Assembly: GCA_013360445.1 (NCBI GenBank)
Contig: JABWBP010000037.1
Coordinates: 18,425-82,424 of the forward strand
Direction: 5' to 3'
Source of the DNA: Calditrichaceae bacterium
GTDB taxonomy: Bacteria; Calditrichota; Calditrichia; RBG-13-44-9; J075
Length of the DNA stretch: 64,000 bases
A program made the position numbers and the translations under genes. Under the pieces are notes generated by a model, which was not told the DNA's origin, made no database searches, and saw nothing but the letters and a program-made list of their open reading frames with translations. Positions 1 to 7,465 of this stretch are shown here, one piece after another (position 1 is the first letter of the stretch; each line of letters starts with the position of its first letter).

Positions 1-969
1 CGGCTCGCGGATGATGCGCCCGCGCACGATCCCCTCCGCGGTTTCTTCCGCCCCCGGCCCCACAATGGCCGCCGCGCAGCGAAATTGCGCCCCCCGGCGC
101 TCATCCGGCACGTTTTTCAGCGCCGCTAACAATTTGCGATTGTTGGCGGCGTAATCTTTTTCTGCCCCGGCGTAGCGGGCGGAATAGATTCCCGGCGCGC
201 CGGCCAGGGCGTCCACCTCCAGGCCGGAATCATCCGCCAGGGCGAACAGGCCGGTGTGGGCAAACGCCGACCGCGCTTTCAGCAGGGCGTTTTCCGCAAA
301 GGTCTGCCCGGTTTCCTCCGCTTCGGGCAGGCCGGGGAAATCATTCAGGGTGAGAATCTCCACGGGCAGCCCGCGCAGGATTTGGGATATTTCTAAAAGC
401 TTGTGGGCATTGTGGGTGCCCAGCACGATGCGTTTTTTTGCCCCCGACGCGCGATTTTCTTGGCCCAGGAGCAATTCCAGGTACCCGCTCGGCCGGGCTT
501 CCCCCAAATACCCGGCCAGAAAAGCCAACAGGGTTTCCAGGTTGGCTTGCGCCTCCGCGGGGCCGGTCTCGCGGGAAATCACCGACTCGAATTCCACGAA
601 CCAGCCCAGTTTTTGGACCTCGTCGATGTGAATCCGCACGTTGCGGTAGAGGTGCAGCTCCCGCCATTTTTCCACCTCGGCTAAGATTCCCCGCTGCGCT
701 TGCAGCTCTTGCAGGGTCTGCCGGTAATCGGCCAGGGGGGTGAGGGTAAAATCGCTGATGCGCGGCTCGCTGCGATCCGGACGGTGATACTCGATCAGAC
801 AGGGCGGCTCGCCCTCCTGCACCCGGATTTTCAAGCGTCCTTGCGGAGTTTTGAAATAAATATCCCGCTGCCGCCGCCGGAATTGGAAGCGAACCTCCGG
901 GAGCGCCTGCAACCGCCGGCGCAGCCGTTGGGGATCGGGAAGGGTATATTTGATTTCGATGTTTTGCAT
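1..969 (-). CDS. CYTH (class IV adenylate cyclase-like) domain fused to RdgB/HAM1 XTP/dITP pyrophosphatase, 3' end cut off
   Basis: One uninterrupted reading frame runs from ATG at 969 to the window edge (323 codons, no stop, read codon by codon). Residues 1-165 look like a CYTH domain of the class IV adenylate cyclase type: it opens MQNIEIK, followed by DIYFKTPQGRLKIR near residue 36 and LGWFVEFE near 124. CYTH enzymes bind triphosphates in a tunnel fold. From about residue 178 the chain becomes a HAM1/RdgB pyrophosphatase, which removes non-canonical purine triphosphates: KKRIVLGTHNAHK, then DDSGLEVDALAGAPGIYSAR. Normally these are separate proteins. The end of the RdgB domain lies beyond the window. 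The boundary has no frame shift. Whether the CYTH half cyclises ATP or hydrolyses a triphosphate cannot be told. Confidence 0.85.
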   Translation of the reverse strand, partial: MQNIEIKYTLPDPQRLRRRLQALPEVRFQFRRRQRDIYFKTPQGRLKIRVQEGEPPCLIEYHRPDRSEPRISDFTLTPLADYRQTLQELQAQRGILAEVEKWRELHLYRNVRIHIDEVQKLGWFVEFESVISRETGPAEAQANLETLLAFLAGYLGEARPSGYLELLLGQENRASGAKKRIVLGTHNAHKLLEISQILRGLPVEILTLNDFPGLPEAEETGQTFAENALLKARSAFAHTGLFALADDSGLEVDALAGAPGIYSARYAGAEKDYAANNRKLLAALKNVPDERRGAQFRCAAAIVGPGAEETAEGIVRGRIIREP

Positions 970-998
970 TGCCGGTGTTGGTTTCTGTGGAAATAAAT

Positions 999-1035
999 AA
1001 AGACCTCAAAGGTTTCAGAAACCTTTGAGGTCTTT
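999..1035. terminator. 37-bp palindromic terminator, family copy 1
   Basis: Perfect 17-bp arms AAAGACCTCAAAGGTTT and its complement around a 3-nt loop. On the minus strand it is followed by T-rich sequence, so it can end transcription of the secreted-protein gene (stop at 1151) before the fusion gene (start 969). Near-identical copies lie at 44438-44474 and 59289-59325. Confidence 0.75.
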
Positions 1036-1150
1036 GCGGGGGAGTTTACGGGTTGAAGGGGAACTATGCAACTGAAATTTGTCACGCCCGCTCCCCAGGA
1101 GTCACCTCCTTAATCCTTTCTCCTTTTTCCTTTTCCCTTTTCTTTCCCCC

Positions 1151-1834
1151 TTACCGCCGGATGAAAACCGGCTGCACTAACATCTGCCGCCCGCTGCGCA
1201 GCTGGCAGAGGTATTTGCCGGGCGGCAGGGGGCGGCGGCGGTCGTCCCGGGTTTCCCAATAAATCTCGTGGATGCCTTCGCGCAATTTTCCCCGGAAGAT
1301 GGTTTTTACCGCTTTCCCGGTGGTGGAATAGAGCAGAAGCTCGGCGTCGGCGTGATTGGGCAGGATGAAGCGAACCAGGGAACCTTCCTTCACGGTCTGG
1401 GGATGCAGGGGGAAAAGCTGGAAGGTTGATGCGCCGTAGCGGGAAGTTGGGATATTGACGGTAGAGGGGGCCAGATCGACCCACAGGGAGTCCCAGAAAA
1501 GATTTTTGAGCCGGTAACCGACCAGGATTTGATATTTTCCCGGGCGCGGGGCGTATAGAACCATTTCCGAGGGGGCGCCGGTTTCCTGCAAATCCATGAT
1601 CCGGCCCTGCTCGTCGCGCAACTCTGCGCCGAGGGAAGATTTTTTCATGCCGGGGTCCGGCACAACCCGGATTTTCAGGTTATCCTGCGTTTTTAACTCG
1701 AAAAAGCCCGGCAGCAAGGCGTGGCAGCCGGAACCGGCGCAGCCTGCTTCGGTCGATCTGAAGCCGGAGGGGGTGGTGAAGCCGCCGATCAAGGCGGCGG
1801 CAATAATCGTAGCAGCGATGAGCCTGGCGCGCAT
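1151..1834 (-). CDS. Secreted protein with a single CX4CH motif and FlgD-like C-terminal domain
   Basis: About 227 residues. ATG at 1834 is preferred because GAGGAG lies 8 nt upstream; a GTG three codons earlier would touch that site. A signal peptide (RARLIAATIIAAALIGG) is followed near residue 30 by CAGSGCH, a CX4CH pattern that in some c-type cytochromes binds haem, although a single motif is weak proof. The C-terminal 65 residues (LLLYSTTGKAVKTIF, then WETRDDRRRPLPPGKYL) resemble the FlgD-Ig or type IX sorting-type domain common on exported proteins of FCB bacteria. The protein is therefore probably exported to the surface. Its exact function is unknown. It ends about 115 nt before palindromic terminator copy 1. 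Confidence 0.65.
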   Translation of the reverse strand: MRARLIAATIIAAALIGGFTTPSGFRSTEAGCAGSGCHALLPGFFELKTQDNLKIRVVPDPGMKKSSLGAELRDEQGRIMDLQETGAPSEMVLYAPRPGKYQILVGYRLKNLFWDSLWVDLAPSTVNIPTSRYGASTFQLFPLHPQTVKEGSLVRFILPNHADAELLLYSTTGKAVKTIFRGKLREGIHEIYWETRDDRRRPLPPGKYLCQLRSGRQMLVQPVFIRR

Positions 1835-1956
1835 CCAAAACACTCCTCGTCGGTTTTGGGCGCGGTTCTTTCAAAAAACATACCATTTGCCGCGGGAGCG
1901 TTTTTTCACGCCTGGAAGCAGGTAACGGTTTGTTTCCTGTGAAGAATATTTACAAA

Positions 1957-2412
1957 TTACCCCCCTGCCCGATACACCCGGATCTCCCGCGCCTCCGGCT
2001 CGCCCTCCACGAAATCCAGGAAAATATCATAGCGCCGCTCCGGCAGGTAGGCCGGTATTTTATCCGCCCACTCGATCAGGCAGAGATGCTCATTGTAAAA
2101 ATAGTCCTCCAAGCCTAAGTTCACCAGTTCCGCCTCGTGCTCCAAACGGTAGAAATCGAAGTGGTAAATATAGAGGTCCCCGGGCGTGTGATACTGGTTG
2201 ATGAGGGTAAAGGTGGGGCTGGTGGGATTTTCCGCGGTTCCCAGAAAAGCGCAAATTTGCTGGATGAAAAACGTCTTCCCGCTGCCTAAGTTGCCGTAAA
2301 AAGCGACCACGTCGCCGGGTTTCAGGGAGCGGGCAAAGGTGCGGGCCAGGGCGGCGGTTTCCTGCGGGGAATTCACCCGCGCGCGGCGGAGCAGTTTTCT
2401 CGGTTCAGCCAT
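1957..2412 (-). CDS. tsaE: tRNA threonylcarbamoyladenosine biosynthesis ATPase TsaE
   Basis: 151 residues, the usual length for TsaE (YjeE). It has the Walker A loop GNLGSGKT near residue 40, the family segments SPTFTLINQY and HFDFYRL, and LIEWADKI further on. TsaE is the ATPase that works with TsaB and TsaD to place threonylcarbamoyl on A37 of ANN-decoding tRNAs in the cytoplasm. The start is the only reasonable ATG; no clear Shine-Dalgarno sequence precedes it. TsaB and TsaD are not in the window. The neighbour upstream on the same strand is the PorX-type gene, separated by a 7-nt-period repeat region, so co-transcription is uncertain. Confidence 0.95.
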   Translation of the reverse strand: MAEPRKLLRRARVNSPQETAALARTFARSLKPGDVVAFYGNLGSGKTFFIQQICAFLGTAENPTSPTFTLINQYHTPGDLYIYHFDFYRLEHEAELVNLGLEDYFYNEHLCLIEWADKIPAYLPERRYDIFLDFVEGEPEAREIRVYRAGG

Positions 2413-2451
2413 GGGTGTAGTTGTGCGAGCGTCGATGGTTCTGTTATTTGC

Positions 2452-2610
2452 AAAACGTGATGCGTAAAACGTAACACGTAAAAGAGTTTACCCTGAGCTT
2501 GCCCGTGGTGAGCCTGCCGAACCGTCGAAGGGTATTGCGCAAAAAACAGAATACGAAATACGCATTACGCATCCCCCCCCCAGTTACGCATTACGTTTTA
2601 CGTTTTATAT
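2452..2610. repeat. Heptad repeat array (GTAAAAC / ACGTTTT type) with nested palindrome
   Basis: The left arm reads AAAACGT, GATGCGT, AAAACGT, AACACGT in exact 7-nt steps. The right arm carries the opposite orientation (AATACGA, AATACGC, ATTACGC, then ATTACGT, TTTACGT). A separate palindrome at 2491-2532 sits between them, and a run of nine C at 2573-2581 interrupts the right arm. It lies between porX and tsaE. Confidence 0.7.
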
Positions 2611-2624
2611 TTCACCCCCTCCCC

Positions 2625-4184
2625 CTATTTCGGCTGCAGCTTGATCACCGGCAAAATCATTTCTTCCAAAGAAATCCCCCCGTGCTGGAAGCTGTCGCGG
2701 TAGTGCGCCAGGTACTTATGATAATTGGTGGGGTACACGAAGTAAAAATCCTCCTTCGCGACGATGTAATTGATGTTGAAATTGCGCCGGGGCAGCTTCC
2801 CTTCCATGGGATTGTCGATGAAAAAGGCGTGCTTGGCCTCCGCCTTGAGGTTGCGCCCGTACTTGTAGCGCAGGTTGGTGGAGGTTTCCCGGTCGCCCAG
2901 CACTTTGGTGCCGCGCAGGCAGCGAATGCTCCCGTGGTCGCTGGTGACGTAAATGGTGATATCCTTTTCCGCCAATTTCTGGAAAATGGTGTAGAGCGAG
3001 GAGTGCTCGAACCAGGAGCGGGTGAGGGAGCGGTAGGAGGATTCATCCGGGGCGATCTCCTTGAGAATGGGCAGATCCGAGCGGCTGTGCGCCAGGATGT
3101 CCACAAAGTTGACCACCACGCTCAGCAGCGGCGAATCTAATTGCGCGGCTAAGTTCTTCTCTAAATTGCGCCCCTCATCCACGGTGATGATTTTATTGTA
3201 GCGCGGCTCGCTGCGCAGCTTCAGCCCCAACAGGCGCAACTGGTCGTAGAGCAGCTCGTTTTCGTGGCGGTTGCGGCTGTAATCGTCGTCTTCGCCCTGC
3301 GCCCACATTTCCGGGTAGCGTTTCTCTAACTCGCTGGGAAACAGGCCGCTGAAGATGGCGTTGCGGGCAAAGGGGGTGGCGGTGGGCAAAATGCTGAAGT
3401 AGTAATCTTTCTGGATGGTGTAGTAGGGATAAAAATACTTCTCCAGCGCCAGCCACTGGTCTAAACGCATGCAGTCGATCACGAAAAAGGCCACTTTCTT
3501 CCCGGCCTTTAGCTCCGGGTAGAGATATTTTTCCACAATATCCACGGAGAGGGTGGGGCGCTCATTTTTATCGGCGTTGACCCACTCGAGGTACTTGCGC
3601 TCGATGTATTTGCCGAATTCCACGTTGCACTCCCGGCGCTGGTTGTGGATGATCTCCCGCAGCTCTTTATCGCCCACCGCGTCCAACTCCACGTCCCAGG
3701 TGGAGAGCCGCAGATAAATATCGATCCACTCCTCCGGCTCCAGGGGGGACATCAGTTGCAGGGTGATCTTGTTCAGCTCCTGGGTGTAGTCGCGGGTGAA
3801 TTTTTTCTGGGAGATGCCTTTGGATTCTAAGATTTTCTTCGCCGCGCTGAGAATCTGGCTGGGATTGACCGGTTTGGTGAGGTAATCGTTGATCTGCGCC
3901 CCGATGGCGTCTTCCATCAGGCTCTCTTCTTCGTTTTTGGTGATCATAATAACCGGCAGGCCGGGATTGATCTTTTTGATGTCCACTAAGGCGTTCAGGC
4001 CGTCTTTGCCGGGCATCATCTCATCTAACAGCACCAGGTCGAAGTTCTGCTTGCGGATCAAATCCAGCCCGTCTTCCGCGTTGGTGGCGGTGTCCACGTC
4101 GTATCCTTTTTCCCGCAGGAAGAGAATGTGCGGCTGCAAAAATTCAACCTCGTCGTCCACCCATAAAATTTTGGCTCGATTCAT
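2625..4184 (-). CDS. porX: PorX-like response regulator with PglZ/alkaline-phosphatase-like effector domain
   Basis: 519 residues from ATG at 4184, chosen because AGGAG lies 6 nt upstream; an upstream in-frame start would add 15 unlikely residues. Residues 1-120 are a CheY-type receiver (KILWVDDE; phosphoacceptor aspartate in VLLDEMMPGKDGL near residue 53). The rest is a PglZ-like phosphatase fold (AFFVIDCMRLDQW; PTATPFARNAIFSGLFP; a YVTSDHGS metal site). This is the architecture of PorX, which in Bacteroidota controls type IX secretion together with the kinase PorY and a sigma factor. No porY is visible nearby. The secreted proteins in this window with FlgD-like tails make a link to such export plausible, but that is inference. 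Confidence 0.85.
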   Translation of the reverse strand: MNRAKILWVDDEVEFLQPHILFLREKGYDVDTATNAEDGLDLIRKQNFDLVLLDEMMPGKDGLNALVDIKKINPGLPVIMITKNEEESLMEDAIGAQINDYLTKPVNPSQILSAAKKILESKGISQKKFTRDYTQELNKITLQLMSPLEPEEWIDIYLRLSTWDVELDAVGDKELREIIHNQRRECNVEFGKYIERKYLEWVNADKNERPTLSVDIVEKYLYPELKAGKKVAFFVIDCMRLDQWLALEKYFYPYYTIQKDYYFSILPTATPFARNAIFSGLFPSELEKRYPEMWAQGEDDDYSRNRHENELLYDQLRLLGLKLRSEPRYNKIITVDEGRNLEKNLAAQLDSPLLSVVVNFVDILAHSRSDLPILKEIAPDESSYRSLTRSWFEHSSLYTIFQKLAEKDITIYVTSDHGSIRCLRGTKVLGDRETSTNLRYKYGRNLKAEAKHAFFIDNPMEGKLPRRNFNINYIVAKEDFYFVYPTNYHKYLAHYRDSFQHGGISLEEMILPVIKLQPK

Positions 4185-4205
4185 GGAAACTCCTCTATTA
4201 GTAAA

Positions 4206-4318
4206 GGTCATTCGCACTTTGTGCGTCATTAATTGTCATTTGGCTATGCGCGTCATTTGTTGTCATTGGCCTGCGGCGCCATTCATGGTCATTTCGCTTC
4301 GCTGCCATTAGTGGTCAA
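4206..4318. repeat. Degenerate 27-28-nt tandem repeat upstream of porX
   Basis: About four units, each made of two GTCATT words about 10 nt apart followed by a GC-rich hairpin-like segment (for example GGCCTGCGGCGCC). It begins about 20 nt upstream of the porX start codon, so it lies in the likely promoter or leader. Confidence 0.6.
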
Positions 4319-4362
4319 ATTACTTTCCCACCGCAAATCAGGGCACGCTTAGTAACCTGCCG

Positions 4363-4411
4363 CTTCTCACTTGCCACTTCTCACTTCTAACTTTTCACTT
4401 TTCACTTTGCA
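4363..4411. repeat. Heptad array, 7 exact units (CTTCTCA type)
   Basis: Forty-nine bases divide exactly into seven 7-mers: CTTCTCA, CTTGCCA, CTTCTCA, CTTCTAA, CTTTTCA, CTTTTCA, CTTTGCA. It ends 4 nt from the metalloprotease stop codon (4416) on the 3' side of that gene. Confidence 0.8.
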
Positions 4412-4415
4412 TTGC

Positions 4416-7100
4416 CTACCGTCTTTCCATCCGCGCGTTCAACGCCGCGTCGATTTTGGCGGCGCTCTCCTGCAAGTGCGCTTCGGTGTAGGCGTCCGTG
4501 TTGGCGCTGGCCCGGCGGCGCTCGATTTCCGCTTTTATCTTAACCAAATCCGCCCGCGCCAATGTGACCGCGTCCTGGGGAACGCCGGCGGGGAATTTAA
4601 CTACAATTTCGGTCAAAATGTACAAATGAATGCGCTGCAGCTCCCGGCGGAAGCTGCGAATGTTCTCGCCCGCGGGAATTTCCCGCCAGATCGCCTCGCG
4701 CAGCCCCGCGAACATTTCCGCCATGGTAAAGGGGGTTTCGCCGCGTGGGAAGCGGATTTCATTGTCCTGGATGCGGGTCAGCACCAGGGGATCGTAGAGC
4801 CGGAAGAGCGCGGCGGCCTGGAGCAGCTGCACGATGCCGTGAATGGGGTAATCCAGCCGGGAGATGCGGAACACCGTGCCCTCGAAATCCCAGTAGCGGT
4901 CCGTGGCCAGGCGGTTCAATAAATCCGGATCGAAGTCGAACGAATTGGGGGAGAAGAATTTCTCCACTAAGAATTGCAGCGCCTCGCGCTGTTTCTCCGC
5001 TTTTACGATTTCGAAGGGCGGCCTTCCCCCGGGGTCGCCGATGTGGTCGCGGTAATTGTAAATCCCCCCGAGGTATTTACCGGCGGTCTGCCCGGCCAGG
5101 GCGTATTCTATCAGCCCTTGATTGAAGGCCTGGCGCAGCTTGTTGTAGCGCTCGCCTTCAATGTCGAATTCTTTGGCGAGGTTCCGCCACAACTCCTGCG
5201 CCAAATTCAGGCGCAGGCGGTAATAGCCCAGGGGATCGCTGCCCATGTCCCAGAGGTTGCAGGTGGGGTCGATGGAGCGGGGCGAGAGGCCGAAAGCGTC
5301 CTCGTCGGTGCCGTAGCGCAGTTCCGGCTCCGTCGCCCGGCGGGCGATCCGCTCCAACATCTCCTTTTCGCTGATTTTGGAATCCGGGTCGTAAGGGGTG
5401 TAGGCGTATTCGATGGCCCAGTAATCGTACGGCCCCAGGGTGGTTTGAAAATAATCCCCCTGTTTTTGCCCCGCCGCGGAGAGGTTGACCGGGTGGTAAT
5501 CCATCAGCGAGCCGGTCAGCCCGTTCTTTTGGGTAAATTCGCTGTCGTGGAGCTGCGCCAGGTTATGGATGGCGCTGGCCTTGAAGTTGTGGCGCAGCCC
5601 CAGGGTATGGCCGACCTCGTGGGCGACCAGGCTGAGGGTGGCGTCATAGACGTATTTTTGCAGCTCCGCGCTATCCAACCTGCCGGCGCTGCGCGCGCTG
5701 AGCAGGCTGCGCCCGAAGGCGAATTGGTGGGCAAATCCCCGGGCGAAATCGCAGAAAAACGGGAATTCGCTGCCGGCGCGGGCTTCCGGCAATTCCGGCC
5801 CCGGGAAAAAGAGGCTGAAATCGGCGCTCATCCAGGCGGTGGGGGTAACAAACTGCTCGAATTCCTGGAAATAGAAGCGCAGGTAATCCGCGCTGATGCG
5901 AATATCGGCGTCGTAAATCTGCCCGGTGTAGGGATTGGCGCGCGAGGGCCCCACGGCGTAGGCCGCGCCGGGCTGCACGATCCAGCGGATGGTATTGTAG
6001 CGGGCGTCCGCGGGGTCCCAATCCGCGTCATCGGGCATTTGCCGCACCTCGATCGCCTCTTTGAAACCGATCCGCTCGAACGCCCCGTTCCACCGCAGCA
6101 CTCCCTGCCGAACCGCCTCGCGGTACTCCGGCGGGATGGTATTTTCCAGCCAGAACACAATCGGCTGCCGGGGTTTGGAAAGCTTGAGATTCGGCTCCGA
6201 TTTCTGCAAGCGCCAGCGGTTGATGTAGCGCTCGTAAGGATCATCGCGCAGCAGGGAGTTGTAATCCTGGTGCATGGTGTAGAAATGCCCCACCCGGTCA
6301 TCCGCGGGGCGGGGGCGGTAGTCGCTTTCCGGCAGGGTGGAGAGGCTGAAATGGTAGCGGTGCACCATGCTGCGGGAATCCGCCAGGGTGAACACCGGCT
6401 GGGGCTTGCTGCTCTTGAAGTGCAGGGTCGCCTCGATCTCGGTGTTCTGGGGGAAGGATTTCAGCATCGAAAAGTAGCTGTTGCTCTTGTCGAAAGAGTA
6501 GGAGGTTTTGGAATCCCCGCTCGTCTGCCCCACCATGCCCACGTCCTGCAAAAACAGCTCTTCCGCATCGATCAACACGCTGCCGCGTTCCGGGTGCGGC
6601 TCGCTGAGGATTTTGGCGCTCCCCTGGAGGGAATAAGAAACGTCGCGCTGCAACGCTCTGGCGATGGCGGCGTCTTTATCCGCCCGGAAGCGCAGGTTCT
6701 TTTCGATGAACTGCACGTTGTTGCCCACCCGTTTGAAGAAGAAGGGAAACTCCTGCAGCTGCGCCGCGGCGTCGTAGAGCGAGCCGTCGCCGGATTCCCG
6801 GGTCACGTTGCAGAGATAGACGGTCTCGAACTGCCCCGGCGTGATCTCTACGTAAACCTTGCCCTCTTTTTCATTGCGGTAGAGGGTAAACAGCCCTTCG
6901 ATGGCCTCGCACTCTTCGATCACCTCCGCGAAAGTTTTGCCTTTGGGTTTTTTCTTCTTCTCCGCGTCATCTTTCGATTCCGCTTTTTTCGCAGAATCCT
7001 CCGCGGCGAGGGTCACTTCCGGAACCTGGGCAGACAGGCGGGGCAGCGCGCCCAATGCCAGCACGGCGATCAGCAGGAACAGGTAATTTTGGCGGCGCAT
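4416..7100 (-). CDS. Secreted zinc-dependent metalloprotease (DUF5117/DUF5118 type)
   Basis: 894 residues with a Sec signal peptide (LFLLIAVLALGALPRLSA). Its catalytic motif HEVGHTLGLRH near residue 493 is the extended metzincin zinc site HExxHxxGxxH. The flanking regions match the large DUF5117/DUF5118 metalloproteases of FCB bacteria: a beta-rich N-terminal half (residues 50-330) and a helical region after the active site (GSLMDYHPVN). A charged K/D-rich stretch (AKKAESKDDAEKKKKPK) follows the signal peptide. The start is supported by GAGGAG 5 nt upstream. The protein probably acts in the periplasm or outside the cell. A long open frame on the opposite strand across this gene is a GC-rich shadow. 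Confidence 0.85.
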   Translation of the reverse strand: MRRQNYLFLLIAVLALGALPRLSAQVPEVTLAAEDSAKKAESKDDAEKKKKPKGKTFAEVIEECEAIEGLFTLYRNEKEGKVYVEITPGQFETVYLCNVTRESGDGSLYDAAAQLQEFPFFFKRVGNNVQFIEKNLRFRADKDAAIARALQRDVSYSLQGSAKILSEPHPERGSVLIDAEELFLQDVGMVGQTSGDSKTSYSFDKSNSYFSMLKSFPQNTEIEATLHFKSSKPQPVFTLADSRSMVHRYHFSLSTLPESDYRPRPADDRVGHFYTMHQDYNSLLRDDPYERYINRWRLQKSEPNLKLSKPRQPIVFWLENTIPPEYREAVRQGVLRWNGAFERIGFKEAIEVRQMPDDADWDPADARYNTIRWIVQPGAAYAVGPSRANPYTGQIYDADIRISADYLRFYFQEFEQFVTPTAWMSADFSLFFPGPELPEARAGSEFPFFCDFARGFAHQFAFGRSLLSARSAGRLDSAELQKYVYDATLSLVAHEVGHTLGLRHNFKASAIHNLAQLHDSEFTQKNGLTGSLMDYHPVNLSAAGQKQGDYFQTTLGPYDYWAIEYAYTPYDPDSKISEKEMLERIARRATEPELRYGTDEDAFGLSPRSIDPTCNLWDMGSDPLGYYRLRLNLAQELWRNLAKEFDIEGERYNKLRQAFNQGLIEYALAGQTAGKYLGGIYNYRDHIGDPGGRPPFEIVKAEKQREALQFLVEKFFSPNSFDFDPDLLNRLATDRYWDFEGTVFRISRLDYPIHGIVQLLQAAALFRLYDPLVLTRIQDNEIRFPRGETPFTMAEMFAGLREAIWREIPAGENIRSFRRELQRIHLYILTEIVVKFPAGVPQDAVTLARADLVKIKAEIERRRASANTDAYTEAHLQESAAKIDAALNARMERR

Positions 7101-7465
7101 GAATTCTCCTCGAAAGTTTAAGGTATAGGGGTATAAGGCGTACTAACACCTGACATATCATAGCATACTGATTCCCCAAAAACCCCTTTTACTACCACTT
7201 TCCGGGGTTTTTGTTGCAGGGGGGGGGGGAACCGGCTGGACGATTTTGTTAAAGAGGTTTTCCGGCACAGGTGCCAATCTAAGCAAAAATATGGTAAAAA
7301 TTTAATCATTCGTTATTTACTGCCGGCAATCCGAATCTGTAAAAAAAGCAAAATCTGTTCTTGATTAGGAACGCCCTTCCACCTAAGTTTCGCCAGGAAA
7401 GAGAAAGTATATATCGAGACGAATATTATCAGCTACTTAACGACGCGCCGGAGCAGAGGCATTAA
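7101..7465. other. Divergent intergenic region: octad-like run, GC hairpin, 11-G tract
   Basis: It lies between two divergent genes. It holds a short run with 8-nt spacing of GGTATA-like words (7112-7135), a hairpin AAAAACCCC/GGGGTTTTT at 7178-7212 with a 17-nt loop, and eleven consecutive G at 7219-7229. The half nearer the hydrolase is AT-rich, like that gene. I cannot assign promoters with confidence. Confidence 0.55.

Noticed and set aside
341..1009. 222-codon minus-strand frame over the CYTH domain
   Set aside because: The frame containing CYTH and HAM1 motifs is a different one and runs to the window edge.
1151..1834. Cytochrome c assignment
   Set aside because: Only one CX4CH motif is present, so the haem role is stated as a possibility, not a call.
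4974..7121. 715-codon open frame on the plus strand
   Set aside because: It is antisense to the metalloprotease with its HEVGHTLGLRH site; high GC gives long shadow frames. No motif or ribosome site.
7219..7229. Eleven-G tract as a phase-variation switch
   Set aside because: It lies about 240 nt upstream of the hydrolase start and 120 nt from the metalloprotease start, with no promoter spacing to support it; kept only as a description.
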